Source: Roseibium sp. (GTDB lineage Bacteria > Pseudomonadota > Alphaproteobacteria > Rhizobiales > Stappiaceae). Taken from it: a DNA stretch of 64,000 nt. A program made the position numbers and the translations under genes. The notes under the pieces are model-generated. The model ran no database searches. It saw nothing but the letters and a program-made list of their open reading frames with translations, and had not been told where the DNA came from. Where the stretch lies: the NCBI GenBank assembly GCA_017643215.1, contig JAEPNV010000002.1, positions 368,413 through 432,412 of the forward strand, in the 5' to 3' direction. Shown here piece by piece: positions 51,004 through 62,731 of the stretch; within the stretch, counting starts at the first letter, position 1, and each line of letters opens with the position of its first letter.

Positions 51004-52041
51004 ATGAGCAATAATTTGACTGTCCGGCCGGCATCAGCGACGCCGGGCCTTAGCATCGGTCCGCATAGGCTGACGTGCCGCGCGGTGCTCGCGCCCATGT
51101 CCGGGGTCAGCGACTTGCCGTTCCGCCAATTGGCGGCGGGCTTTGGGGCCGGCATGGTCGTCAGCGAAATGGTGGCCAGCGAATCCTTCATCAAGGGCGA
51201 TGCGGAAACGCAGATGCGGGCCGAAGCGCAGACCGGCGGCCTGCACGTGGTGCAACTGGCCGGCCGAGAAGCCAAATGGATGGGCGAGGCCGCGCGTATC
51301 GTCGCCGGCCTGGGTGCGGACGTCATCGACATCAATATGGGCTGCCCGGCCAAGAAGGTGACAAGCGGCTACTCCGGATCCGCGCTCATGCGCGATCTCG
51401 ACCATGCCCTGACCCTGATCGAGGCAACGGTTGGCGCGGTGGACGTGCCGGTCACGGTGAAGATGCGCCTTGGCTGGGATGACACGTCGCTGAACGCTCC
51501 GGACCTGGCGCGGCGGGCGGAATCCGCCGGCGTGCAAATGGTCACGGTCCACGGCCGCACGCGGAACCAGTTTTACAAGGGTCAGGCCGATTGGAACGCG
51601 ATCGCGCGGGTCAAGAAGGCGGTTTCCATACCCGTCATTGCCAATGGCGATTGCACATCGCTGGACGAGGCCGTTGCCATGCTGGCCGCCTCCGGCGCCG
51701 ATGGCGTGATGATCGGACGCGGCGCCTATGGCCGTCCCTGGTTACCGGGCCATGTCGGCCATTTTCTGAACACCGGCGAACGCCGGCCGGCGCCGGCGGG
51801 GCGGGCGCTCGCGGATTTGGTTCTGACCCACTACGACGCGATCCTGGCGCACTATGGGACAGGGCCTGGTGTGCGGATCGCCCGCAAACATGTCTCCTGG
51901 TACCTGGATCAGGCGCCGGATGAGACCGGTCTTTCGCCCATTGACCGGAAAACGGTCCTGACTGCCTCCGACCCCAGTGAGGTGATTGCCGTCCTGCGCC
52001 GGTGGGCGGATGGCTTTGAACCATGTCAGGTGGCCGCATGA
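51004..52041 (+). CDS. dusB: tRNA-dihydrouridine synthase B
   Basis: 345 residues. Motifs: [20 protein letters not shown] and [20 protein letters not shown], with the catalytic Cys in NMGCPAKKV, then [20 protein letters not shown] and [20 protein letters not shown]. It reduces uridine in tRNA with FMN/NADPH. In alphaproteobacteria it is the old 'nifR3', first gene of the ntr operon. Its stop overlaps the ntrB start (ATGA). Confidence 0.95.
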   Translation: MSNNLTVRPASATPGLSIGPHRLTCRAVLAPMSGVSDLPFRQLAAGFGAGMVVSEMVASESFIKGDAETQMRAEAQTGGLHVVQLAGREAKWMGEAARIVAGLGADVIDINMGCPAKKVTSGYSGSALMRDLDHALTLIEATVGAVDVPVTVKMRLGWDDTSLNAPDLARRAESAGVQMVTVHGRTRNQFYKGQADWNAIARVKKAVSIPVIANGDCTSLDEAVAMLAASGADGVMIGRGAYGRPWLPGHVGHFLNTGERRPAPAGRALADLVLTHYDAILAHYGTGPGVRIARKHVSWYLDQAPDETGLSPIDRKTVLTASDPSEVIAVLRRWADGFEPCQVAA

Positions 52042-53189
52042 GCGTGTCGGAGCTCGAAAGCGGCCGCGCGGCCGCCCTTGCGAATGACGGCCCAACGATT
52101 TTGGACACCCTCCCGCATCCGGTGCTGCTGGTCGCGCCCGACGGCGTGATTGAATCGGCCAACATGGCGGCGGAATTCTTCATGCGCTCGAGCGTGTCGG
52201 TTCTGCGCCGGCACCCGATCAGCGATTTCATTCCCTTTGGCAGCCCGCTCTTGACCCTGATCGAACAGGTCCGAGAACGCGGCGCGCCGGTGAACGAATA
52301 CAAGGTCGATATCGGTTCGCCGCGGATCGGGGCGCCGAAGATCGTCGACATCAATGCCGCGCCCGTCGCCGAACGTCCAGGCGCCGTCGTGTTGATGTTT
52401 CAAGAACGGACCATGGCGGAGAAAATCGACCGCCAACTGACATCCCGCGGCGCGGCGCGCACCGTAACCGGGCTGGCGGCCATGCTTGCGCACGAAATCA
52501 AGAACCCCCTGTCCGGCATCCGCGGCGCGGCCCAGCTCCTGGAGCAGTCCGTCGCCGACGAAGACCGCGCCTTGACCCGCCTCATCACCGACGAGACCGA
52601 CCGGATCGTCAAGCTTGTCGACCGGATGGAGGTCTTTTCCGATGAACGCCCGATCGAGCGCGAGCCGGTGAACATTCACGTCGTGCTCGATCACGTCAAA
52701 CGCCTTGCCGAGAGCGGCTTTGCCCGCCATCAGCGCCTCAGCGAGGACTATGATCCGTCGCTGCCACCGGTCTATGCCAACAAGGACCAGTTGATTCAGG
52801 TGTTCTTGAACCTGATCAAGAATGCCAGCGAAGCGATCGGTCGTGATCCCGACGGAGACATCCGGATCACGACCGCCTTCCGACCGGGCGTCCGGCTGTC
52901 CGTGCCGGGCACGGGGGAGCGGGTCAGCCTGCCGCTGGAATTTTGCGTGGAGGACAACGGACCTGGCGTTCCGGACGACCTCGTGCCGCACCTGTTCGAA
53001 CCGTTCATCACGACCAAGACAAACGGCTCTGGGCTCGGACTGGCCCTGGTCGCCAAACTGATCGGTGACCATGGCGGTGTAATCGAATGCGACCGCCAGA
53101 ACAGCCGAACCCGCTTTCGGATCCTGATGCCCGCCTATTCCGGCGCTGGCGCCGATCCCGGTCAACCCGACACCGACAGGACTGACTGA
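52038..53189 (+). CDS. ntrB: Nitrogen regulation sensor kinase NtrB
   Basis: 383 residues from ATG 52038, which overlaps the dusB stop (an ATG at 52023 is possible). A PAS domain is at about residues 17-120. The H box [20 protein letters not shown] has phospho-His152. N and G boxes follow ([39 protein letters not shown]). It phosphorylates NtrC when nitrogen is short and dephosphorylates it when PII signals excess. Cytoplasmic. Confidence 0.95.
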   Translation: MSVSELESGRAAALANDGPTILDTLPHPVLLVAPDGVIESANMAAEFFMRSSVSVLRRHPISDFIPFGSPLLTLIEQVRERGAPVNEYKVDIGSPRIGAPKIVDINAAPVAERPGAVVLMFQERTMAEKIDRQLTSRGAARTVTGLAAMLAHEIKNPLSGIRGAAQLLEQSVADEDRALTRLITDETDRIVKLVDRMEVFSDERPIEREPVNIHVVLDHVKRLAESGFARHQRLSEDYDPSLPPVYANKDQLIQVFLNLIKNASEAIGRDPDGDIRITTAFRPGVRLSVPGTGERVSLPLEFCVEDNGPGVPDDLVPHLFEPFITTKTNGSGLGLALVAKLIGDHGGVIECDRQNSRTRFRILMPAYSGAGADPGQPDTDRTD

Positions 53190-53190
53190 T

Positions 53191-54630
<1,440 letters not shown>

Positions 54631-54834
54631 CAAAAACCCGTCCGGATCAATCCGGATGATGCATCCGGGCAACGCTCAACCACAGGACGCAGCCTGGTGA
54701 GACGGTTTCACCCGAGCAAGGCGTCAATTTCGACCTTAGGTCCACGGGCGGCCAGCATTATGCGTCTCGCCGCCCGCTATGTCGCAATTTCGCAACATTG
54801 TGTGGTAAGTGTGCCGCAGGTTTGACGACTCAAC

Positions 54835-54856
54835 GGCGCGGACACGCGCCTTTTTC
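54835..54856 (+). terminator. Intrinsic terminator directly before ntrY
   Basis: Perfect 6-bp stem GGCGCG (54835-54840) / CGCGCC (54845-54850) with loop GACA, then TTTTT. It ends 17 bases before the ntrY ATG (54874). Only 18 bases separate hairpin and start codon, so it may be an attenuator in the ntrYX leader rather than only the end of ntrBC. Confidence 0.7.
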
Positions 54857-54873
54857 ACCTTTGTCGAGGACGC

Positions 54874-57114
54874 ATGACACTGGGAACCGTCCAGCAATCG
54901 GTTCAGGGACAAGTCTCTGGCAGCCGAATTGCACGGCGTATCGGCCTTGCGATCATGATCGTGGCGCTCGTGTCGATTGGCGTCACATTTGCGATCCTGA
55001 TGGGTCTGACGCCCATTGCGCCGACCCAGGAGGTCGTCTGGTCGGCGATGACCGTCAACGGCTTGCTTGCGCTTTTGTTGATTGGGGCGATTTCCTGGGA
55101 AATCTGGAAATTGTGGTCCGCGCGGAGAAAGGGCCGGGCGGCGGCACGGCTGCATGTCCGCATTTTGACGCTGTTCAGCGTTGTTGCCGCGGTTCCGGCA
55201 ATCTTGATGGCGATCCTTGCCGCCGTCACCCTCGACCGCGGTCTCGACCGCTGGTTTGAGGAGCGGACACGGCAGATCATCAGCAACGCGTTGACGGTCG
55301 CGCAGGCCTATCTACAGGAACATGCCCGTGTGCTGCGTGGTGACCTGATCGCCATGGCCAATGACATCGATCGGGCCCGGGCGATCTATGACTTCGAACC
55401 GACCCGGTTCGATTCCTTCTTCCAGGCGCAAACGCAGGTCCGCGGCCTTCTGGCTGCGTTCATCATGCAGGGCGACGGCACGGTGGTCACGCGGATCATC
55501 ACCGATCCCAACGCCAGTGTTCTGCTGCCGCCCCGGGACAGTTTTCAAAAGGCCCAGTCCGGCGATCCGGCAATGATTGCGCCGGGCAGGTCGAACCTCG
55601 TCGGCGGTGTGATGAAGCTGTCGGCCTTCGACGATTTTTACCTTTACGCGACCCGCACGATCGACCCGCGCGTGATCGAATATATGCGCCTGGCCGAATC
55701 CGGTGCCACGGAATACCAGGATCTTGAAACCAGCCGGTTTGGCGTGCAAGTCGCCTTTGCGCTCGTCTATCTGGGCGTTGCCCTGGTCTTGCTGTTGTCG
55801 GCGATCTGGATTGGCTTTGGATTTGCCAACCGGCTCGTTTCGCCCATCCGGACCCTAATTTCCGCGGCCGATGAAGTCGCCAAGGGCAATCTGTCGGTCA
55901 AGGTCGAAACCGCAAAATCGAGCGGCGACCTTTCCAATCTCGGGGCGACGTTCAACAAGATGACCGGTCAGCTTTTGGGCCAGCGGGATGCGCTCCTTGC
56001 CGCCAACGAGCAGATCGACCGGCGGCGCAGGTTCAACGAGGCGGTTCTGTCGGGTGTCTCCACAGGGGTGATCGGGATCGATGACGAGGGTTCGATCCGG
56101 CTCGTCAACCGGTCGGCGGAACAGCTTCTGGACGCGGCCGAGGTCTCGATCCTGAACCGGCCGATCAACGAGGTGCTTCCCGAACTCACCGACTACATGA
56201 AGGATGTTCTGGAACAGGGGGCCGACCGGGTCCCGGAAATGCAGGTCGAACTCAAGCGGGGCGGGCGCCTTCGCACCGTAAACGTGCGAACCACCAGCGA
56301 AAAATCCACACGCCAGGAATACGGCCATGTGGTCACGATCGACGACATCACCGATCTGGTCTCCGCGCAGCGCAATTCCGCCTGGGCGGACGTGGCGCGC
56401 CGCATCGCCCATGAAATCAAGAATCCGCTGACGCCCATCCAGTTGTCGGCCGAACGCATCCGGCGCCGCTATGGCAAGACGGTCGAGGACGACCGGTCGG
56501 TCTTTGATCAGTGCATCGACACCATCATCCGCCAGGTCGGTGACATCGGTCAGATGGTTGACGAATTCTCCTCCTTCGCACGCATGCGAAAGCCCAGCAA
56601 GTCGAAGGGGGACATTCGAAACGCGGTCCGCGAGGCCGCGTTCATGCAGACGGTCGGCAATCCGGATGTCACGATCGTCACCGAATTGCCCGAGGACGAG
56701 GTCAGCGCCACGTTTGACGGGCGTCTGATCGGCCAGGCGCTGACCAACGTCATCAAGAACGCCGCCGAAGCCATATCGGCCCGCGAAGGCGAAGACCTGG
56801 AGCCCGGGCGGATTACCGTGTCGGTCAGCGCGGAAGACGGCACGGTCGTGATCGCCGTCACAGACAACGGCGTCGGATTGCCGGACGAAAACCGGCAGCG
56901 GCTTCTGGAGCCCTACATGACAACGCGGGAGAAGGGGACGGGGCTGGGGCTTGCGATCGTGCGCAAGATCATGGAGGACCACGGCGGCGGGATTGAACTG
57001 ATGGATGCCCCGCACGTTGTGACCGGCGGGACCGGCACACAGGTGCGGTTGACGCTTCGCACAACCGCCACTGAAGCCCCCGACGCCGAACAACACTCTG
57101 AAAACAAGCAGTGA
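54874..57114 (+). CDS. ntrY: Sensor kinase NtrY
   Basis: 746 residues. Up to four membrane spans flank a periplasmic loop (~residues 130-280), followed by a HAMP domain (FANRLVSPIRTLISAADEVA), a PAS domain, the H box [20 protein letters not shown] with phospho-His513, and the G box EKGTGLGLAIVRKIMEDHGG. NtrY with NtrX senses nitrogen or redox state in alphaproteobacteria. It is preceded by a 243-base gap after ntrC that includes the hairpin at 54835. NtrX follows 6 bases downstream. Confidence 0.94.
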   Translation: MTLGTVQQSVQGQVSGSRIARRIGLAIMIVALVSIGVTFAILMGLTPIAPTQEVVWSAMTVNGLLALLLIGAISWEIWKLWSARRKGRAAARLHVRILTLFSVVAAVPAILMAILAAVTLDRGLDRWFEERTRQIISNALTVAQAYLQEHARVLRGDLIAMANDIDRARAIYDFEPTRFDSFFQAQTQVRGLLAAFIMQGDGTVVTRIITDPNASVLLPPRDSFQKAQSGDPAMIAPGRSNLVGGVMKLSAFDDFYLYATRTIDPRVIEYMRLAESGATEYQDLETSRFGVQVAFALVYLGVALVLLLSAIWIGFGFANRLVSPIRTLISAADEVAKGNLSVKVETAKSSGDLSNLGATFNKMTGQLLGQRDALLAANEQIDRRRRFNEAVLSGVSTGVIGIDDEGSIRLVNRSAEQLLDAAEVSILNRPINEVLPELTDYMKDVLEQGADRVPEMQVELKRGGRLRTVNVRTTSEKSTRQEYGHVVTIDDITDLVSAQRNSAWADVARRIAHEIKNPLTPIQLSAERIRRRYGKTVEDDRSVFDQCIDTIIRQVGDIGQMVDEFSSFARMRKPSKSKGDIRNAVREAAFMQTVGNPDVTIVTELPEDEVSATFDGRLIGQALTNVIKNAAEAISAREGEDLEPGRITVSVSAEDGTVVIAVTDNGVGLPDENRQRLLEPYMTTREKGTGLGLAIVRKIMEDHGGGIELMDAPHVVTGGTGTQVRLTLRTTATEAPDAEQHSENKQ

Positions 57115-57120
57115 TTACGC

Positions 57121-58488
57121 ATGGCCCATGATATTTTGGTAGTTGATGACGAAGCCGATATTCGCGACATGATCGCCGGAATTCTCGACGATGAGGGCTT
57201 TGGAACGCGCACGGCCGGAGATTCAGACAGCGCCATTGCCGCGATCAAGGAACGCCGGCCGTCCCTGGTCGTTCTGGACATCTGGCTGCAGGGCAGCCGG
57301 CTCGACGGACTGGCCTTGCTCGATGTGGTCAAGGAAACCGATGCGGACCTTCCGGTTGTGATCATTTCCGGACACGGCAACATTGAAACCGCCGTTTCGG
57401 CCATCAAACGCGGCGCTTACGATTATATCGAAAAACCGTTCAAGACCGACCGCCTGATCCACATCACCGAGCGGGCATTGGAAGCCTCCAGCCTCAAGCG
57501 CGAAATCCGCGACCTGAAACAACGCAGCCTCGACACGTTCGACATCATCGGCAACGCCAGCGCCACGCACCAGCTCCGGCAAACCATTCAGAAGATCGCC
57601 GGCACCAACAGCCGGATCCTGATCTCAGGCCCTTCCGGATCGGGCAAGGAACTGGCGGCCCGCATGATCCATCAGACCTCGCACCGCGCCAAAAGCCCGT
57701 TTGTCGTGCTTAACGCAGCCACCATCACGCCGGACCGGATGGAGGAAGAACTGTTCGGCGTGGAGGACGAACGCGGCTCATTGCGCAAGGTCGGCGCCCT
57801 GGAAGAGGCGCATGGCGGCACGCTTTACCTTGATGAGGTGGCGGATATGCCCGCCGAGACGCAAGGCAAGATCCTGCGTGTCCTGGTCGATCAAAGCTTC
57901 ACCCGCGTCGGCGGAACCAACAAGGTTCAGGTCGATATCCGGATCCTGTCCTCGACATCGAAGAACCTTGAGGATCACATCACCGCTGGCCTGTTCCGGC
58001 AGGACCTTTATCACCGGCTGGGCGTGGTTCCCTTAAGGGTTCCGGGCCTCGCCGAGCGCCGGGAGGACATTCCGGTGCTGGTCAAACACTTCATGCAGCA
58101 GATTTCCACCGCCTCCGGCATTCCGCTGCGCCCGATTGCCGATGACGCCATGGCCGTCCTTCAAACCCACGACTGGCCCGGCAATGTCCGCCAGTTGCGC
58201 AACAATGTGGAACGGCTGTTGATCTTGAGCCGCGGCGATCCGGACAGCGTGATCACCGCCGACCTCCTGCCGGCCGAAATCGGCTCCATGTTGCCGAACC
58301 TTCCGACCACCGGCGGCGGCGAGCATTTGATGTCCGTTCCCTTGCGCGAAGCCCGCGAAATCTTCGAGCGTGATTATCTGCAGGCCCAGATCAAGCGGTT
58401 TGACGGCAACATTTCGCGGACCGCGGAATTTGTCGGCATGGAGCGGTCGGCGCTCCACCGCAAGCTCAAAACGCTGGGCCTGTCTTGA
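57121..58488 (+). CDS. ntrX: Response regulator NtrX, lacking GAFTGA
   Basis: 455 residues. The receiver domain has phospho-Asp53 (LVVLDIWLQG). The AAA+ part has Walker A GPSGSGKE and EEELFGVEDERGSLRKVGAL where NtrC has GAFTGA: the sigma-54 loop is absent. The C-terminal HTH is NISRTAEFVGMERSALHRKL. Known alphaproteobacterial NtrX proteins also lack GAFTGA and act with sigma-70 rather than sigma-54. Partner of NtrY upstream. Confidence 0.94.
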   Translation: MAHDILVVDDEADIRDMIAGILDDEGFGTRTAGDSDSAIAAIKERRPSLVVLDIWLQGSRLDGLALLDVVKETDADLPVVIISGHGNIETAVSAIKRGAYDYIEKPFKTDRLIHITERALEASSLKREIRDLKQRSLDTFDIIGNASATHQLRQTIQKIAGTNSRILISGPSGSGKELAARMIHQTSHRAKSPFVVLNAATITPDRMEEELFGVEDERGSLRKVGALEEAHGGTLYLDEVADMPAETQGKILRVLVDQSFTRVGGTNKVQVDIRILSSTSKNLEDHITAGLFRQDLYHRLGVVPLRVPGLAERREDIPVLVKHFMQQISTASGIPLRPIADDAMAVLQTHDWPGNVRQLRNNVERLLILSRGDPDSVITADLLPAEIGSMLPNLPTTGGGEHLMSVPLREAREIFERDYLQAQIKRFDGNISRTAEFVGMERSALHRKLKTLGLS

Positions 58489-58560
58489 CCTTCCAGCGCT
58501 GACCGGCCAACCATCGGCTTTTAAAGACCACCGCAACGCCCGGCGCGAAGGACCCCCCAC

Positions 58561-59937
58561 ATGAAAGTCGTCATTTGCGGCGCAGGCCAGGTCGGATACG
58601 GGATCGCCGAACGCCTTGCGGCCGAGGAAAACGACGTCTCCGTCATCGATTCCTCGCCGCGGCTGGTTCAGGCGATCGGCGACCAGCTGGACGTGCGGGG
58701 GTTCGTCGGGCATGGCGCGCACCCAGATACGCTGGCCCAGGCGGGCGCCGAAGAAGCCGACATGATTGTCGCCGTGACGCTCTATGATGAAGTGAACATG
58801 GTCGCGTGCCAGGTCGCCCATTCGATCTTCAACGTACCGACGAAGGTCGCGCGCATACGGGCGCAAAGCTACCTGCAAGGGCGCTGGCGCAACCTGTTTT
58901 CCCGCGAAAACCTGCCGATTGACGTGATCATTTCGCCGGAGATCGAGGTCGGCGAGATGGTGCTGCGCCGCCTGTCGCTTCCCGGCGCCGTGGAGACCGT
59001 CCGGTTTGCCGACGATCATGTCGTGGTCGTCGGGATCATGTGCGAGGACGACTGCCCGGTCGTCGACACGCCGCTCCGGCAATTGACGGAGCTCTTCCCG
59101 GACCTCAGCGCCGTTGTGGTCGGCATCCACCGGAACAACAAGCTGTTCGTGCCCAAAAGCTCCGATTCGCTCCTGGTCGGCGATCTGGCCTATGTGGTCG
59201 CCAAGCGCGATCAGGTCCGCCGGACACTCGGCATTTTTGGCCATGAGGAACCGGAGGCGAACCGTGTGGTCATCGCCGGCGGCGGCAACATCGGGCTCTA
59301 TGTCGCCAGGGCCCTTGAGCAACGCCAGAAAAGCGCCAAGATCAAGCTGATCGAAGCCTCGCGCGAACGCGCCGTCCTGATTGCCGATGAGTTGAAACGA
59401 TCGGTTATCCTTCACGGCAGCGCGCTTGATCAGAATATTCTGGACGAGGCGGATGTCGGCGATGCCGACACGCTTGTTGCACTCACCAACGAGGACGAGG
59501 TCAACATCCTGTGCGCCGTCATGGCCAAGAAGCTGGGCTGCCGGCGCAATTTGTCGCTTCTCAACAATCCGAGTTATCCGGCCTTCGCCGCAGCGCTCGG
59601 CATCGACGCGTTCATCAATCCGCGCGCGGTGACGATTTCGCGGATCCTGCAACATGTCCGGCGCGGCCGGATCCGCGGCGTCCACTCCTTACAAAACGGT
59701 GCGGCGGAAATCGTTGAAGCCGAGGCGCTCGATACGTCCCCCCTTGTTGGCCGGCCGCTGCGCGACATCGAACTGCCGTCCGGCATAAGGATCGGCGCGG
59801 TGTTCCGCAAGGGCGAGGTGATCACGCCCAATGGCGATGTGCAGATCCAGGCACAGGACCGGATCGTCATCTTCGCCGTCGCCAGCCGGGTCCGTCAGGT
59901 GGAGCAGATGTTCCGGGTCAGCATCGAGTTTTTCTAA
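58561..59937 (+). CDS. trkA: Trk system potassium uptake protein TrkA
   Basis: 458 residues with two NAD-binding domains, KVVICGAGQVGYGIAERLAA (N-terminal) and VVIAGGGNIGLYVARALEQR (second), each followed by an RCK_C-type domain. The DEVNMVACQVAHSIFNVPTK motif is typical. TrkA gates the TrkH/TrkG potassium channel on the membrane's inner face. Length is normal for the family. No TrkH gene is in the window. Follows ntrX by 72 bases. Confidence 0.95.
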   Translation: MKVVICGAGQVGYGIAERLAAEENDVSVIDSSPRLVQAIGDQLDVRGFVGHGAHPDTLAQAGAEEADMIVAVTLYDEVNMVACQVAHSIFNVPTKVARIRAQSYLQGRWRNLFSRENLPIDVIISPEIEVGEMVLRRLSLPGAVETVRFADDHVVVVGIMCEDDCPVVDTPLRQLTELFPDLSAVVVGIHRNNKLFVPKSSDSLLVGDLAYVVAKRDQVRRTLGIFGHEEPEANRVVIAGGGNIGLYVARALEQRQKSAKIKLIEASRERAVLIADELKRSVILHGSALDQNILDEADVGDADTLVALTNEDEVNILCAVMAKKLGCRRNLSLLNNPSYPAFAAALGIDAFINPRAVTISRILQHVRRGRIRGVHSLQNGAAEIVEAEALDTSPLVGRPLRDIELPSGIRIGAVFRKGEVITPNGDVQIQAQDRIVIFAVASRVRQVEQMFRVSIEFF

Positions 59938-59993
59938 CCTTCTCAGGCGTCTTCAATTTGGCCGGTTCGCCGCGCAAAACAAAAGGAAACACA

Positions 59994-60857
59994 ATGAGCA
60001 GAATAGCTTATGTGAATGGGCAATACGTGCCGCACAAGGACGCGGCCGTGCACATTGAAGACCGCGGTTATCAGTTCGCCGATGGCGTCTATGAAGTCTG
60101 TGAGGTTTGGAACCAGCACATCATCGACATGCCACGCCATTTTGACCGGCTTGACCGGTCCTTGCGCGAGTTGCGGATCGCCTGGCCGGCAACGCGTAAG
60201 GCGGTCGAGTTCGTGGTCAAGGAGGTGGTGCGGCGCAACAAGGTCAATAGCGGCCTTGTTTACATCCAGGTCACGCGCGGGGTTGCGCGCCGGGACCACT
60301 TTTTTCCAGGGGACGACGTCGCCCCGTCCATCGTTGTCACCGCCCGCAACACAAGCCCGGCGGCCGCAGATCGCCAGGCGGAGGCGGGCATAAATGTCGT
60401 CACCTATCCGGAAAACCGGTGGCCCCGGGTCGACATCAAGTCCGTCGCGTTGCTGCCGAACGTCCTGGCCAAGCAGCACGCCAAGGACAACGGCGGCAAG
60501 GAGGCCTGGTACATTGATGACGAAGGGAATGTGACGGAAGGCGGGTCGACGAATGCCTGGATTGTCACCGGCGAGGGCGTTTTGGTGACCCGGCCGGCGG
60601 ACTCAGGCATCTTGAGAGGCATCACACGGGCGGTCGTGCTCGACCTCGTGAACCGGGAAAAAATCCGCTTTGAAGAGCGCCCGTTTTCACTGGAGGAGGC
60701 GCTTTCGGCGCGCGAAGCCTTCGTCACGGCCGCCTCGACACTTGTCATGCCAGTGGTGAAAATCGATGACAGGATAGTCGGAAATGGCCACCCTGGTACG
60801 GTTGCAACCGCATTGCGTCATCTATTCCATACTGCTACTGATTTACAGAAAGTATGA
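59994..60857 (+). CDS. D-amino-acid transaminase
   Basis: 287 residues from ATG 59994 with AAAGGAAA upstream (a longer frame to 59958 has no ribosome site). Fold-type IV PLP enzyme: RIAYVNGQYVPHKDAAVHIE, then EDRGYQFADGVYEVCEV and catalytic Lys149 in VDIKSVALLPNVLAKQ, with NVTEGGSTNAW after it. It makes D-amino acids such as D-Ala or D-Glu from keto acids. A role in peptidoglycan is likely. In related genomes it lies between trkA and hfq, as here. Confidence 0.88.
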   Translation: MSRIAYVNGQYVPHKDAAVHIEDRGYQFADGVYEVCEVWNQHIIDMPRHFDRLDRSLRELRIAWPATRKAVEFVVKEVVRRNKVNSGLVYIQVTRGVARRDHFFPGDDVAPSIVVTARNTSPAAADRQAEAGINVVTYPENRWPRVDIKSVALLPNVLAKQHAKDNGGKEAWYIDDEGNVTEGGSTNAWIVTGEGVLVTRPADSGILRGITRAVVLDLVNREKIRFEERPFSLEEALSAREAFVTAASTLVMPVVKIDDRIVGNGHPGTVATALRHLFHTATDLQKV

Positions 60858-61077
60858 GTGTCAGCACGTGCATGCGGATGTGGTTCGTGGGTCCACAGCC
60901 GGATTGGAACGAAAAAAGCTATTGGGCTCAAGACCATATGGACAAGCATGTGCGGCACATTGAAAATGGGCACGCTGGTGGGGTGGCAGCACTGATATTC
61001 AAGGCTCCGGCAGCGGTGAAAGATATAAAAGATCCGGATGCCCGGCCGCATACGGACGATATAGGATAAAAACACGA

Positions 61078-61335
61078 ATGGCTGAGCGCGCGCAGAACCT
61101 TCAAGACACATTTCTCAATCATGTTCGCAAACAAAAGACTCCCCTGACGATTTTTTTGATCAACGGGGTCAAACTTCAGGGCGTCGTGACCTGGTTCGAT
61201 AATTTTTGCGTCCTGTTGCGGCGCGACGGGCATTCGCAACTGGTCTACAAACACGCCATATCGACCATCATGCCGAATGGTCCGGTGCAATTGTTCGAAC
61301 CGGCGGAAGACGCGGCTGAAAAGGCAGGAAACTGA
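61078..61335 (+). CDS. hfq: RNA-binding protein Hfq
   Basis: 85 residues. Sm1 is [20 protein letters not shown] and [19 protein letters not shown]; Sm2 is [10 protein letters not shown]. Hfq hexamers bring small RNAs and mRNAs together. The gap 60858-61077 probably holds its promoter. hflX follows directly (the next codon after TGA is its TTG start). Confidence 0.97.
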   Translation: MAERAQNLQDTFLNHVRKQKTPLTIFLINGVKLQGVVTWFDNFCVLLRRDGHSQLVYKHAISTIMPNGPVQLFEPAEDAAEKAGN

Positions 61336-62727
61336 TTGGAACCCAAGCCCCGAGCGGACGAGTTTTCCAAACACAATGCCAAAGATGACCGCCGGACGGT
61401 CAAACAGGGGATCGACCGGCGGCCGCAGCCGTTTCGCGCCATCATTGTGGAACCGGTGCTCGGTACGCGCCGGGACGCTGATACCGCCGACCAGCGGCCC
61501 GACCGCAGCCCGTCCGCACGCCTTGACGAGGCGGTCGGCCTCAGCGCCGCGATCAATCTGGACATTTGCAGTTCCGGCGTCGTCAAGATCAACAATCCCC
61601 GGCCGGCGACGCTGTTCGGCGAGGGCAAGGTTGCCGAACTCGCCGGCATGGTCGCCGCCGAGGACGCGGATCTCGTGGTCGTCGATCACCCGCTGACCCC
61701 GGTCCAGCAACGCAATCTGGAACGGCGTCTGAAGACCAAGGTCATCGACCGGACAGGTCTGATTCTGGAGATCTTCGGCGACCGGGCCCGCACCAAGGAA
61801 GGCCGGCTTCAGGTGGATCTGGCGCATTTGACCTGGCAAAAGAGCCGGCTCGTGCGCTCCTGGACGCACCTGGAACGTCAGCGCGGCGGCGCCGGATTCA
61901 TGGGCGGACCGGGAGAAACGCAGATCGAAGCCGACCGGCGGCAGATCCAGGACCGCATCATCGCGCTGCAAAAGCAGCTCGACCAGGTCCGCCGGACACG
62001 CGAGCTTCACCGCAAGAAACGCAAGAAGATCCCTCAGCCGGTGGTCGCGCTTGTCGGCTATACCAACGCCGGAAAATCCACCCTTTTCAATCGTTTGACC
62101 GAAAGCGACGTGTTCGCCAAGGATCTCTTGTTCGCAACGCTCGACCCGACCTTGCGCAAGATCGCGCTGCCGCATGGCCGCGAGGTGATCCTGTCCGACA
62201 CGGTCGGGTTCATCTCCGATCTGCCGACCCATCTGGTGGCGGCCTTCCGCGCGACGCTGGAGGAGGTTCTGGAGGCCGATCTCATCCTGCATGTCCGCGA
62301 TATCAGCCACCCGGACACGGACGCGCAGGCCGAGGATGTCAAGGACACGCTGGCGGAACTCGGGGTCACCGGCAGCCACGACGCGCCGGTGATCGAGGTC
62401 TGGAACAAGATCGACGCCCTTGATCCCGAGTACCGGCAGAAGCTGTTGTGCGAAGCCGCCGACACCGGGCCGATTGCCCTGTCCGCCTTGACCGGGGAGG
62501 GGATCGACCGGCTCTATGGCCGGATCGATGCCTTCATGGCCCGCCACGACGATGTTTTCACCGTCGAGATTCCGGTCGCCGACGGCGCCCTTCTGGCCCG
62601 TCTCTATCAGGTCTCGGAGGTGCTTGAACGCAATGACGGCGAGGAGACCGTCACGGCCAAGGTGCGGGTGTCCGACAAGCAGCGCGGCCCGTTCCGGGAG
62701 GCCTTCGCCAGCGTGATGCGGTCATGA
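61336..62727 (+). CDS. hflX: Ribosome-associated GTPase HflX
   Basis: 463 residues from TTG 61336, the codon immediately after the hfq stop, with GCAGGAAA upstream. An N-terminal HflX domain is followed by GGPGETQIEADRRQIQDRII and a G domain: P-loop GYTNAGKSTLFN, DTVGFI and NKID (EVWNKIDALD). HflX splits stalled 70S ribosomes. The hfq-hflX pair is conserved. The gene converges with mazG (5 bases between stops). Confidence 0.93.
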   Translation: MEPKPRADEFSKHNAKDDRRTVKQGIDRRPQPFRAIIVEPVLGTRRDADTADQRPDRSPSARLDEAVGLSAAINLDICSSGVVKINNPRPATLFGEGKVAELAGMVAAEDADLVVVDHPLTPVQQRNLERRLKTKVIDRTGLILEIFGDRARTKEGRLQVDLAHLTWQKSRLVRSWTHLERQRGGAGFMGGPGETQIEADRRQIQDRIIALQKQLDQVRRTRELHRKKRKKIPQPVVALVGYTNAGKSTLFNRLTESDVFAKDLLFATLDPTLRKIALPHGREVILSDTVGFISDLPTHLVAAFRATLEEVLEADLILHVRDISHPDTDAQAEDVKDTLAELGVTGSHDAPVIEVWNKIDALDPEYRQKLLCEAADTGPIALSALTGEGIDRLYGRIDAFMARHDDVFTVEIPVADGALLARLYQVSEVLERNDGEETVTAKVRVSDKQRGPFREAFASVMRS

Positions 62728-62731
62728 CCGG

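Noticed and set aside
60854..61069. 71-codon plus-strand ORF before hfq
   Set aside because: It overlaps the end of the transaminase gene and has no recognisable motif; this interval is better read as the hfq leader/promoter.
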